Below, piece by piece: positions 55,227-63,763 of a stretch of DNA of 64,000 nucleotides (position 1 is the first letter of the stretch; every line of letters begins with the position of its first letter). Below the pieces are notes generated by a model. That model saw only the letters and a program-made list of their open reading frames with translations, did no database searches and was not told the origin of the DNA. Source of the DNA: an uncultured Eggerthellaceae bacterium (lineage in GTDB: Bacteria; Actinomycetota; Coriobacteriia; Coriobacteriales; Eggerthellaceae); contig CAJUQH010000001.1 in NCBI GenBank assembly GCA_910588095.1, positions 62,001 through 126,000 on the forward strand, written 5' to 3'. Made by a program: the position numbers and the translations under genes.

Positions 55227-56681
55227 ATGGATCCCGTCGTTGTCATCCCCACCTTCTTCTCGGGCAAGCGCCGCGCCCGTCGCAACAGCAGCGTCACCGG
55301 CGTGTACGACCACGCGACCGACGTGGACGCCCAGGGCGAGCTCGACCGCTGCCTTGCCTCGCTGGAATCGGTAGACAACCTGGGGCTGGTCATGGTGCTG
55401 GTCTCGGCCGAGAACGGCATAGAGGACCGCGCCGAAGAGAAGGTGCAGGCGGCGGTGGACGCGCACCCCGACCTGAACGTGATGGTCATCGGCCGCAACG
55501 AGCTGGGCCTCGTGCGCAAGCGCATGGAGGCGTTGGGGCTGCCCGCGCTCAACCACGAGGTGTCGCTGCAGGGCTACGGCGCCGTGCGCAACCTGGGGCT
55601 CTTGCTGGCGGGCGTGCTGGGCTTCGATGCCGTGGTGTTCCTGGATGACGACGAGGTCATCGAAGACCCCGGCTTCCTGAAGGCGGCCATGTACGGCCTG
55701 GGCAAGCACACGAAGAAGGGCTTTCCCATCCTGGCCAAGACCGGCTTCTACCTGAATGAGCAGGGTTCGTACCGTTCGAGTTGGGAAGACCAGTGGTACG
55801 ACCGCTTCTGGAAGCAGGCGAGCGCCTTCAATGAATGGATAGAGAAGGCCATGCGCGCGCCGCGGCTCTCGCGGTCGAACCATATGTGCGGCGGCGTGCT
55901 GGCGCTGCACAAGGAAGTGTTCAAGCGCATTCCCTTCGACGCGTGGATAGCCCGCGGCGAGGACCTCGACTACATGATCAACCTGCGCCTTTACGGCTCC
56001 GATGTGTGGTTCGACAACCGTTGGGTGCTGCGGCACCTGCCGCCGGCCACCACGAGCGAGGGCAACCGGTTCCGCCAGGACATCTTCCGGTGGCTCTACG
56101 AGTACTCCAAGCTAGAGTACAGCCGCGCCCTCATCGACCTGCAGCCGGTGCGCGCTGCTTCGCTGGAGCCGTACCCGGGGCCGTTCCTGCGGCCGGGGCT
56201 GGCCAAGCGCATCCGCACCACGGCCTTCCTGCGCAGCTTGGGCCGGTCGGACAAGAAGGGCTATCGCGCCGCCGCCCGCAGCGCCACAGGCGAGGCGGTG
56301 GAATACGCAAGCCGCAACTGCTCAAAGTACTTCGACTTCCAGTCGAGCTGGGCTGACGCGATGGCGCGGCTCGAAGGCGACGAGGAGCTGTCGAGCGAGC
56401 TGTTCCGCGCGTACCTGCAGCGCATGGGCGCCACGCCCGAGCAGATGGCCGAGTTCGAGGCCGAGGAGGCCGCGCCCCTGAGCGATGCTGATGCCGCCGC
56501 TGCTGCAGCTCAGGTGGCTGCCCAGGCTATCGCTGCCGCAGCTGCCGAGGCGGCCGCCAGCCTTGAGGCTGCGCAGAAGGCCGAGCGCGCCCAGCGCCGC
56601 CGCAGCCGCCAGGACATCCATCCGCATGCATCCATCGACCCGGGCATGACGAGCGAGATTCGCCTGAACATCGCCGAGTAG
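55227..56681 (+). CDS. Glycosyltransferase family 2-like protein
   Basis: 484-residue protein with a GT-A fold pattern: N-terminal VVVIPTFFSGKRRARR, the metal-binding FLDDDEVIEDPGFL, and the acceptor-side WIARGEDLDYMINLRLYG. The last 90 residues are an Ala/Glu-rich helical tail (DADAAAAAAQVAAQAIAAAA) probably outside the catalytic fold. No membrane span is visible. Substrates are unknown; a wall or surface glycan is plausible. GAGGCAC precedes the ATG weakly. Confidence 0.8.
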   Translation: MDPVVVIPTFFSGKRRARRNSSVTGVYDHATDVDAQGELDRCLASLESVDNLGLVMVLVSAENGIEDRAEEKVQAAVDAHPDLNVMVIGRNELGLVRKRMEALGLPALNHEVSLQGYGAVRNLGLLLAGVLGFDAVVFLDDDEVIEDPGFLKAAMYGLGKHTKKGFPILAKTGFYLNEQGSYRSSWEDQWYDRFWKQASAFNEWIEKAMRAPRLSRSNHMCGGVLALHKEVFKRIPFDAWIARGEDLDYMINLRLYGSDVWFDNRWVLRHLPPATTSEGNRFRQDIFRWLYEYSKLEYSRALIDLQPVRAASLEPYPGPFLRPGLAKRIRTTAFLRSLGRSDKKGYRAAARSATGEAVEYASRNCSKYFDFQSSWADAMARLEGDEELSSELFRAYLQRMGATPEQMAEFEAEEAAPLSDADAAAAAAQVAAQAIAAAAAEAAASLEAAQKAERAQRRRSRQDIHPHASIDPGMTSEIRLNIAE

Positions 56682-56685
56682 GTTG

Positions 56686-56714
56686 TTCCGCTTCTTGCTA
56701 ACGCAAAAGCGGAA
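56686..56714 (+). terminator. Weak hairpin after glycosyltransferase
   Basis: 8-bp stem TTCCGCTT/AAGCGGAA with a 13-base loop, just after the stop codon; no U-tract. Confidence 0.45.
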
Positions 56715-56888
56715 TGGGTTGCCGCCGCGAAGCCACGGGCACGCGCGCTTGCCGCTTTTGCGCTTGCTCTCACGCATCGAAGTGCGCTCAGCCGCGCAAT
56801 ACGCCAATCGCACGCACTCCGAGGCTTCTCTCTGCCCTTGATGTGGCCCGCGGGCCTCGATGACGCCTCTGCGTATTAATATGGAAGC

Positions 56889-57803
56889 ATGGAATCTGTC
56901 ATCGTTGTCATAGCGTCTGTCGTCGTCGGCCTGGTAGTCGGCGTGCTTTCGGGCATGCTGGGCATCGGTGGCGGCACGGTGCTGGTGCCCATCTTCAAGC
57001 TAGGCTTCATGCTGCCGCCCATCGTGTGCACCGGCACGTCGCTGTTCGTCGTGGTGCTGTCGTCGGTGACGGGGGCCGTTGCCCACGTGAAGAACCGCAC
57101 ATGCCTGCTGAAGGTGGGGCTGGCTGCCGGCATCGGCGGCGCGTGCATGTCGCCGGTGGGCGTGTGGCTGGCATCGCTGTCGCCCGACTGGGCCATCATG
57201 ACAGCTGCTTCGCTGGTCATCCTGTATTCGAGCATCACCATGCTGCGCAAGGCGCTCAAGGCCCCGAAGGCGCGCAAGGCGCCAGGGTGCTCGGTTGCGG
57301 CCGTGGGCCAGGTCGACGCGCAGGGCGCTGCGGTTGCTGAGGTGGCGCCGACGGGGACTGCCGCTCCTGCCGCCGAAAGTGGCGTGCTTGGTGGCGAGGC
57401 TGGCGCAGCTGCTCCTGCCACTGCGTTGCCCGCAGCTACGCGGCGTCAGGTGGGGCTTGGCTTCATCATCGGGTTGGTAGCCGGCATCCTGGGAGGCTAC
57501 GTAGGCGTCGGCGGCGGCTTCATCATGGTGCCGCTGTTCATGACGCTGCTCAAGATGCCCATGAAGGCCACCTCGGGCACGTCGCTCATCGCGGTGTGCA
57601 TCTTGGCCATACCGGGAGTCATCACCCAGGGCATGCTCGGCAACGTCGACTGGCTGGTGGGCCTTGCCATCGCGGTGGGGTCTATGCCTGGAGCAGTGGT
57701 GGGCGCGCGGCTGATGGATCGCGTCCCTGAGCGCACGTTGCGCTTTCTGTTCGCAGGGCTGCTCGGGTTCGCTGCCATCATGCTGGTAGTCGACCAGTTC
57801 TAA
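56889..57803 (+). CDS. TauE/SafE family sulfite/anion exporter
   Basis: 304-residue protein with two four-span halves, each starting with the family pattern G.L.GxxGIGGG (VLSGMLGIGGGTVLVP and ILGGYVGVGGGFIMVP) and GTSL motifs. The halves are joined by an unusually long (about 60 residues) Ala/Glu-rich cytoplasmic linker. The ATG has no clear ribosome site; a TATTAA at 56874-56879 ends nine bases before it, so a nearly leaderless message is possible. Substrate (sulfite, sulfoacetate or other) is unknown. Confidence 0.88.
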   Translation: MESVIVVIASVVVGLVVGVLSGMLGIGGGTVLVPIFKLGFMLPPIVCTGTSLFVVVLSSVTGAVAHVKNRTCLLKVGLAAGIGGACMSPVGVWLASLSPDWAIMTAASLVILYSSITMLRKALKAPKARKAPGCSVAAVGQVDAQGAAVAEVAPTGTAAPAAESGVLGGEAGAAAPATALPAATRRQVGLGFIIGLVAGILGGYVGVGGGFIMVPLFMTLLKMPMKATSGTSLIAVCILAIPGVITQGMLGNVDWLVGLAIAVGSMPGAVVGARLMDRVPERTLRFLFAGLLGFAAIMLVVDQF

Positions 57804-57937
57804 CGCCGCTGGCGGCTGCGCTTCCGGCTATCACGCCGCCACATGCCCGGCAGCATATCTTCGAAAGCCTCATTCCGCTTCCAGGGAGCAGGCGAGTTCG
57901 CGAGAGTCGAGCCCTACGTGCTGGCAGGCAGGGTGCC

Positions 57938-57946
57938 TGCTATACT
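57938..57946 (+). promoter_or_regulatory. Extended -10 promoter, predicted leaderless transcript
   Basis: TGCTATACT followed by ACAGCCC and then ATG at 57954. Same spacing and same seven bases as at 51807-51823. Confidence 0.65.
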
Positions 57947-57953
57947 ACAGCCC

Positions 57954-59360
57954 ATGAGCAACCAAGCGAACACTCCCACGCCTGAGGCGCAGGCCCAGCC
58001 CGCGCCCACGGCTCCTGCGGCCAACGCCACCAACGGCACAGCCCGCGCGCAGAAGGCCCAGCGCCAGAGCCGCCGTTACGGCTTCCTCAGCCTGGAGGTC
58101 GCGGTCATCATCATCGCGGTGCTGTCGGCCTTGGTCATGGTGTGGGCCATCGTCATGCCCACGGTCAACATGCCCATCTTGCTGGCGGCGGGCATCGCGT
58201 TCACCATATCGGTGCTGGCGGCCATCAGGCTGTTGCTCGACCCCGACTCGGTGCGCGCCCGGCAGACCGACGCCATGCTCCAGCTGTCGAGCCAGACCCT
58301 GGACATCATGCAGCAAGGCCTCACCCAGGAATCCGCCCAGCAGCTGTGCGAGCTGCTGTTGCCGCGCACTGCGGCCATCGCCGTGGCCATCACCGATACC
58401 GACTACATCCTGGGCTACGCGGGCTTCCAAGAGCAGGAGAATCCTGCCGGCAGCATCATCCGCACCCAAGCCACGCGCGACGCCATCGTCGATGGCAAGC
58501 CCCGCGTGCTGCATTCCCCGGCCGAGATAGGCTTCGATCACGACACCATCATCAAGGCCGCCATCATCATGCCGCTGAAGGTGGGCGAGAGCATCGAAGG
58601 CGTGCTGAAGCTGTACTTCCGCAACGCCCGCCGCATCACCGAGACGCAGAAGTCCATCGCCTTGGGCTTGGGCAAGCTGCTTTCCACCCAGATGGCCGCC
58701 GCCGAGATGGAAACGCAGCGCAAGCTGGCCACATCCATGGAGCTCAAGATGCTCCAAAGCCAGATAAACCCGCACTTCCTGTTCAACACCATCAACACCA
58801 TCGCCTCGCTCATTCGCACCGACCCGGCCAAAGCGCGCACGCTGCTGCGCGAGTTCGCCATCTTCTACCGGCGCACGCTGGAGGATTCGTCGGAGCGCAT
58901 CATGCTCTCGCGCGAGATCGAGCAGACCATGCGCTACTTCAGCTTCGAGATGGCGCGCTTCGGCGACGACCGCCTGGCGCTGTACGTGGGTGCCGACAAA
59001 GACCTGCAGGACATGATGGTGCCGCCGTTCATCCTGCAGCCACTGGTGGAGAACGCGGTGCGCCACGCCATGCCCTCCGAGGGGCGCCTCACCATATATA
59101 TAGAGGCCGACGTCGAGGGCGCCGACGTGGTGGTGGTCGTGCGTGACGACGGTGTGGGCATGGACGCCCAGACGTGCAACAGCATCATGCACCCCGAAAG
59201 CTCCACGGGCATGGGCATCGCCGTGAAGAACGTCCACGACCGCATGCACGGCTTCTTCGGCCAGCGCGCCCAGATGGTGGTCGAGAGCGCTATAGGCGAA
59301 GGCACCAAGGTGACGCTCGTGTTCCCCGATTGCGCGACCAAGATAGATGACATCGCCTAA
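57954..59360 (+). CDS. Orphan LytS/YehU-type sensor histidine kinase
   Basis: 468-residue membrane sensor. After a Pro/Ala/Asn-rich start come two membrane spans (about 45-65 and 70-90) and a GAF-like domain (140-255). The His_kinase domain of the LytS type follows, with phospho-acceptor QINPHFLFNTINTIASLI, then a GHKL ATPase with VENAVRHAM, DDGVGMD and GMGIAVKNVHDRM. No response regulator is adjacent. Start at 57954 is set by the promoter; frames further upstream are ignored. The next gene overlaps its end by 14 bases. Confidence 0.9.
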   Translation: MSNQANTPTPEAQAQPAPTAPAANATNGTARAQKAQRQSRRYGFLSLEVAVIIIAVLSALVMVWAIVMPTVNMPILLAAGIAFTISVLAAIRLLLDPDSVRARQTDAMLQLSSQTLDIMQQGLTQESAQQLCELLLPRTAAIAVAITDTDYILGYAGFQEQENPAGSIIRTQATRDAIVDGKPRVLHSPAEIGFDHDTIIKAAIIMPLKVGESIEGVLKLYFRNARRITETQKSIALGLGKLLSTQMAAAEMETQRKLATSMELKMLQSQINPHFLFNTINTIASLIRTDPAKARTLLREFAIFYRRTLEDSSERIMLSREIEQTMRYFSFEMARFGDDRLALYVGADKDLQDMMVPPFILQPLVENAVRHAMPSEGRLTIYIEADVEGADVVVVVRDDGVGMDAQTCNSIMHPESSTGMGIAVKNVHDRMHGFFGQRAQMVVESAIGEGTKVTLVFPDCATKIDDIA

Positions 59361-60705
59361 GAGCGTAGGGAAGGTGCCAGCCTGTGCCGACGGGGCCCTA
59401 GAAGCGCTGGCTTCTGCGGCGAGCACCGGGCCCGAGCGCTCCGTCAAGCCCAGCACTGCTGGCCGACCCCTTCCCATGGAGCTGCTGGCGCCGGCTGGCG
59501 GCATGGAGCAGCTGCGCGCCGCGGTTCGCTTCGGCGCCGATGCCGTGTACCTGGCCTCCGACCGCTTCGGCATGCGCGCTCGCGCCGCCAACTTCCCGCT
59601 GGATGCCATCCCCGAGGCGGTGGCTTTCGCCCACGGCCACGGCGCCAAGGTGCACGTGGCCTGCAACGTGCTCATGCACGGCGACGACATCGATGCGCTG
59701 CCCGCCTACTTCCGCGCGCTGGAAGCAGCTGGCGTCGATGCGCTCATAATAAGCGACTTGGGGGCTGCGGCCCTGGCTGTGCAGCATGCGCCCAGCGTGG
59801 CGTTGCATGTGAGCACTCAGGCTAGCGTGGCCAATGCCGCGGCGGCTCGCGTGTGGCAGCGGCTGGGCGCCCGTCGCATCGTATGCGCTCGCGAGATGAG
59901 CCTCGTCGAGATAGCCCGCATGCGCGATGCCCTTCCCCCCGGGCTGGAGATCGAGGCCTTCGCCCACGGCGCCATGTGCATGGCGGTGTCGGGCCGGTGC
60001 CTCATAAGCACGCATCTCACCGGTCGCAGCGGCAACCAAGGCCATTGCACTCAGCCGTGCCGGTGGAGCTACACCTTGGAGGAAGAGAAGCGCCCAGGGG
60101 TGCACTTCCCGGTGGAGGAAGACGCCCGCGGCACCTTCATCATGAACGCCCAAGACCTCAACATGCTGGAGCACTTGGCCGAGCTGGCAGCGGCTGGCGT
60201 CGATGCCATCAAGATAGAGGGACGCAACAAGAAGGCGTTCTACGTGGCCAGCGTGGTGGCGGCCTATCGCCGCGTGCTCGACGGCGAAGACCCGGCTGCG
60301 GTGGCACCGGAGCTCTACGACGTGTCGCACCGCCCGTATGGCACGGGGTTCTACTTCGGGGCTGCCGAGCAGGCGGTTGACTATGATGGCTACGAGCAGG
60401 AATGCCTGCACGCCGCCGATGTGCTGGCCTCCGATTCGGGCTATGCCACGGTGCTCTGCCGCAATCGCTTCGCCGAGGGCGACCAGCTGGAGCTGCTAGC
60501 CCCGCATGAGCCGGTGCGCACGGTAGAGGTGCGCAACCTGTGCTGGCTGCCTGACCCGACCGCCGCCGACCCGAGCCCCACGCCCCAACCGGTGCCCGTG
60601 GCCAACCGCGCGTCGTGCCGTTACCGCTTCCAGGCCGACGCGGCGCTGCCCGAAGGGTCGTTCCTGCGCTTGCGCCAGTTCCGGCGCAGCAGCCGCTCGG
60701 CCTAG
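59347..60705 (+). CDS. Peptidase U32 family protein (TrhP/RlhA-like)
   Basis: 452-residue U32 protein. U32 members include tRNA and rRNA hydroxylation factors, collagenases and prephenate-linked enzymes. Visible are LLAPAGGMEQLRAAVRFGADAVY, the family signature around EAFAHGAMCMAVSGRCL with the conserved cysteines, GNQGHCTQPCRW and DAIKIEGRNK. The first 40 residues are an extra non-conserved stretch; the conserved part starts at MELLAPAG. The ATG lies inside the kinase gene, suggesting coupling. Confidence 0.88.
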   Translation: MTSPKSVGKVPACADGALEALASAASTGPERSVKPSTAGRPLPMELLAPAGGMEQLRAAVRFGADAVYLASDRFGMRARAANFPLDAIPEAVAFAHGHGAKVHVACNVLMHGDDIDALPAYFRALEAAGVDALIISDLGAAALAVQHAPSVALHVSTQASVANAAAARVWQRLGARRIVCAREMSLVEIARMRDALPPGLEIEAFAHGAMCMAVSGRCLISTHLTGRSGNQGHCTQPCRWSYTLEEEKRPGVHFPVEEDARGTFIMNAQDLNMLEHLAELAAAGVDAIKIEGRNKKAFYVASVVAAYRRVLDGEDPAAVAPELYDVSHRPYGTGFYFGAAEQAVDYDGYEQECLHAADVLASDSGYATVLCRNRFAEGDQLELLAPHEPVRTVEVRNLCWLPDPTAADPSPTPQPVPVANRASCRYRFQADAALPEGSFLRLRQFRRSSRSA

Positions 60706-60979
60706 GGCGGCTTGAAGCGGCCAAGCCTGTCGCCGTAGGCTGGCGTCCCCGCACCGTGCCGCGCGCATCCCCTTGCGCCTGCATCGCCTCCGGCTGCTCC
60801 TGCACCGCGCATCGCCGCATCTCGCGTCCTTTCCTTGCTGCAAGTGGCCGTTTCCGCGTCACACCCCGGTCAGGCGCTCGCTTTTTCCCGCGGGTTTCAG
60901 GTTCCCGGCCTTGAGGTGCGCCTTCCTTGTTATCATGGATTCAGTGCAACCGGCCGCTTCGATAGAAACGAGGTCAATC

Positions 60980-61276
60980 ATGGGCATGAAGGCAACCGAG
61001 GCCCTGGCGGTGACGCTTGAGGACCTGCCGATGTACCTGCGCGCGAACCATTCCGTTTACATGGATGTCGATGGGGTCTCCTATTACCTCACCGACGTGA
61101 ACGATCGCTTCTGGCGCGCCCAGGACACCACGCAGCTCAATGACAAGGGCCACTACGTTGATTGCAGCGAGCTCATGCCTACCATCGGCGAGTTCATGGA
61201 CCTTGCCTTCGTCGACGGCAAGACCATTCCCGAGGTTTTCGACAGCGCCACGTTCTATGCGAGCGTGAAAGAGTAA
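60980..61276 (+). CDS. Conserved-looking 98-residue protein, unknown
   Basis: Acidic soluble protein, MGMKATEALAVTLEDLPMYL to SATFYASVKE, without membrane spans or recognised motif; one Cys. GAGGT precedes the ATG at 60980; an in-frame ATG at 60935 is an alternative. Codon use matches neighbouring genes. I cannot assign a family. The 60706-60979 gap upstream shows no RNA gene or clear promoter. Confidence 0.7.
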   Translation: MGMKATEALAVTLEDLPMYLRANHSVYMDVDGVSYYLTDVNDRFWRAQDTTQLNDKGHYVDCSELMPTIGEFMDLAFVDGKTIPEVFDSATFYASVKE

Positions 61277-61378
61277 CATCTAGCTTATAAGAAGATGGGG
61301 GGCAGGGCTGCCAGTGAGCCGCAGGGCTCTAGGCGGCTCTGCCCTTCGTGCGCGAATGAGACGGAAGAAGGTACCGCT

Positions 61379-62236
61379 ATGGCAGAGACCACCGAAGAAT
61401 GCACCCACGAATGCTCCGGCTGCGGCGTATCCGGCTGCGGCGACCGCATGGCGCCGGCCGCGCCGCCTAAGCTCGAGCCCAACAAGCGGTCGAGCATCGG
61501 CCGCGTCATCGGCGTGGTGTCGGGCAAGGGCGGCGTGGGCAAGTCGCTCGTGACCAGCCTCATCGCTTCCGATTTGGCTGCCAAGGGCAACAAGGTGGCC
61601 ATCCTCGATGCCGACGTCACGGGGCCTTCCATCCCCAAGTCGTTCGGCATGCACACCACGGTGAGCGGCGACGAGGACGGCATCAACCCGGTGGCCACTC
61701 CTTCGGGCATCAAGGTCATATCGGTGAACCTCATGGTGCCGGAGGAAGACGTGCCCGTCGCCTGGCGCGGCCCGGTCATCACCGGCATCCTGCGCCAGTT
61801 CTTCTGCGAGGTGAACTGGGGCGATGTGGATTACCTGCTCATCGACATGCCTCCGGGGACGTCGGATGTGTTCCTGACGGTGCTCCAGACGCTGCCTGTC
61901 GATGGCATCGTCATGGTGTCGGCGCCGCAGGAGCTCGTGCAGATGATCGTGGGCAAGGCCGCCAACCTGGCTTCCAAGATGGAAGTGCCCACGCTGGGCC
62001 TGGTGGAGAACATGGCGTTCTTCCAATGCGACGACTGCGGCAAGAAGCATTACATCTTCGGCGAGCCGCAGGGCGCGGCCGTGGCAGAGCGCTACGGCAT
62101 CGACGCGGTGGCCACGCTGCCCATGGACCCGGCGCTGGCGCGTTTGGTGGACGCGGGCAAGGTGGAGGAATACGACGTGGAAGGCGCGTTAGACCCGGTC
62201 ATCGTGCAGATTGAGAAGCTTGCGAAGGTTAGCTAA
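61379..62236 (+). CDS. Mrp/Nbp35-type Fe-S cluster carrier ATPase
   Basis: 285-residue P-loop protein that binds and delivers iron-sulfur clusters. Near the N terminus is a cysteine cluster (C8, C12, C15, C20 in CTHECSGCGVSGC), then the deviant Walker A SGKGGVGKS (48-56), the DADVTGPSIPK switch, DMPPGTSDV and the bridging CxxC (FFQCDDCG). The N-terminal cysteines resemble the Nbp35 ferredoxin-like motif. GAAGAAGG precedes the ATG at 61379. Confidence 0.93.
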   Translation: MAETTEECTHECSGCGVSGCGDRMAPAAPPKLEPNKRSSIGRVIGVVSGKGGVGKSLVTSLIASDLAAKGNKVAILDADVTGPSIPKSFGMHTTVSGDEDGINPVATPSGIKVISVNLMVPEEDVPVAWRGPVITGILRQFFCEVNWGDVDYLLIDMPPGTSDVFLTVLQTLPVDGIVMVSAPQELVQMIVGKAANLASKMEVPTLGLVENMAFFQCDDCGKKHYIFGEPQGAAVAERYGIDAVATLPMDPALARLVDAGKVEEYDVEGALDPVIVQIEKLAKVS

Positions 62237-62241
62237 AAAAG

Positions 62242-62271
62242 GTTTACGTGGTCTGGGATTTATCGTAAACT
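62242..62271 (+). promoter_or_regulatory. Promoter with overlapping dyad
   Basis: -35 TTTACG (62243-62248), 17-base spacer, -10 TAAACT (62266-62271). An inverted repeat GTTTACG/CGTAAAC (62242-62248, 62264-62270) covers both hexamers and could be an operator. Confidence 0.55.
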
Positions 62272-62310
62272 ACAGCTAATTGTCCGCCGAACGAGAAAGC
62301 GAATCACAAC

Positions 62311-62937
62311 ATGGCAGGCACGAACCAGTTTCCTCAGCAGCCTACGGGCATGCCCCCCATGGGCCAGCCTTCTATGGGTCCCAGCGGCATGCCGCCTATG
62401 GGTCGTCCCGGCGCACCGGTCCCCGGTCAGCCGGAGGACAAGAAGAAAAAGAAGAAGCCGCTCATCATAATCATCATCATCCTGCTGGCGCTCATCCTGG
62501 GCATCGGCTTGTGGTGGGTGCTGTTCGCCAGCGGCAACTGGTTCGATTCCAACGCGAAGTCGGGCCAGGCTCCCTACAAGACCAACGAGGAGATTCAGGC
62601 CGAGCTCAACCGCCAGGTCGAGGAGGGCATGTTCAACATCTCCATCGCCAGCGTGGTGGAGTTCGCTGACGGCGCGAGCCCCGGCACGGCCTACATCGAG
62701 AACATCCCGGGCAACCGCTATGACATGATGGTGGAGATCACCCTTGATGACAGCGGCGAGACGGTGTTCCAGTCTGGCGCACTGGCCCCCGACAGCTACC
62801 TTGACGACATCACCCTGAGCAAGGACCTGGACGCGGGCACCTATCCGGCCACGGCCACCTTCACCGCTTACGACACCGAGAGCCATGAGGCGGTCGGCAA
62901 GGCAGCGGCAAAGGTTTCGCTGGTCATCCGCAACTAG
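62311..62937 (+). CDS. Single-span membrane protein with external domain, unknown
   Basis: 208 residues: a Pro/Met/Gly-rich cytoplasmic N terminus (repeated GMPPMG-like units), a lysine stretch DKKKKKKPL, one membrane helix (IIIIIILLALILGIGLWWVLF), and an external domain of about 140 residues rich in beta strands. The external part (NRYDMMVEITLDDSGETVFQS, LDAGTYPATATFTAYD) looks like an Ig-like fold. No ribosome site is evident. Function unknown. Confidence 0.78.
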   Translation: MAGTNQFPQQPTGMPPMGQPSMGPSGMPPMGRPGAPVPGQPEDKKKKKKPLIIIIIILLALILGIGLWWVLFASGNWFDSNAKSGQAPYKTNEEIQAELNRQVEEGMFNISIASVVEFADGASPGTAYIENIPGNRYDMMVEITLDDSGETVFQSGALAPDSYLDDITLSKDLDAGTYPATATFTAYDTESHEAVGKAAAKVSLVIRN

Positions 62938-62959
62938 CACCGCACGCTAAAGCGCTTCG

Positions 62960-62999
62960 AGCTGCGGGAGCCCATCAGGGTTCCCGCAGCTTTCTTTTT
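62960..62999. terminator. Strong terminator
   Basis: 14-bp stem AGCTGCGGGAGCCC with GGGTTCCCGCAGCT (one G-U), loop ATCA, then TTCTTTTT. It ends the membrane-protein transcript and lies just beyond the stop of the convergent GNAT gene. Confidence 0.88.
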
Positions 63000-63011
63000 G
63001 GGGCGTTTTGG

Positions 63012-63704
63012 TTAGAAGGGCATCTGCGGCAGATGCTTCATCACGTCGGCCGACGCAGCGCTGATCTGCACGGTGGTGGTCGTGTTTGGCGCGCCTTCTG
63101 GGACGGCAGGCGCTTGTGAAGGTGCTTCTGCCGGTTGGGGCGCAGGTGCGGCTTCTTCCGGAGCAGGCTCTGAGGCAGCGGGCTGCCCTGTCGGGTTGGC
63201 GCCAGCAGCCGCTACGGCGGGGGCGGCTTGCTCGCGCAGCGGCTTCTCCATGACCTCCCAAGCTAAGGTGGCTAGCAGCAGCCCATACTTGTCCTCGATG
63301 TCGAAGAACTCGTGCGAGCGCGTGCGGTAGCCGCGGTTCTGATAGAAGCGCCCCGCTGGCAGCGACGAATCCAGGATGGCGGTCGGGTGCACGCGGCCCA
63401 CCACCTTCTCGAGCTGGGCGAGCAGGCGGGTGCCGTAGCCCTTCTGCTGGTGCTCGGGTGCTACGAACACGCGCAGCAGCCGGTTGCCGTCGATGGTGCC
63501 GGTGCCCACGGGCATGCCGTTCGCTTCGAGCAGGCGCACGCGACCGGCCGTGATGTCAGCCAGGATATGCTCGCAGCTATGGTGCTCGGCAAACCAATCC
63601 ACGGCGGCCTGCGGGTAGAAGTAGGGGTAGATGGCGCGGATGGCCGCTTGGCTTATGGTGAACACGGTGCCCAGGTCGGGTAGCTCTGCTTTGCGGTATT
63701 CCAC
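63012..63704 (-). CDS. GNAT family N-acetyltransferase with low-complexity tail
   Basis: 230-residue acetyltransferase. The acetyl-CoA loop is in LLRVFVAPEHQQKGYGTRLLAQLEK, followed by DSSLPAGRFYQNRGY, typical of the GNAT fold (residues 1-150). The remaining 80 residues are Ala/Pro/Glu-rich. The open frame reaches an ATG at 63737, but GTG at 63704 (EYRKAELPD) has AAAGGAAG before it and matches the family start. Acceptor substrate unknown. Confidence 0.85.
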   Translation of the reverse strand: MEYRKAELPDLGTVFTISQAAIRAIYPYFYPQAAVDWFAEHHSCEHILADITAGRVRLLEANGMPVGTGTIDGNRLLRVFVAPEHQQKGYGTRLLAQLEKVVGRVHPTAILDSSLPAGRFYQNRGYRTRSHEFFDIEDKYGLLLATLAWEVMEKPLREQAAPAVAAAGANPTGQPAASEPAPEEAAPAPQPAEAPSQAPAVPEGAPNTTTTVQISAASADVMKHLPQMPF

Positions 63705-63763
63705 GGTCTTCCTTTCCGTCCCAGCGCAGCGCCCCATGAAGCGGTGCGCCAGCGTTGCTCGTG

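Noticed and set aside
57843..57953. Upstream extension of the sensor kinase
   Set aside because: The extra 37 codons contain the promoter TGCTATACT; the ATG at 57954 fits transcription start.
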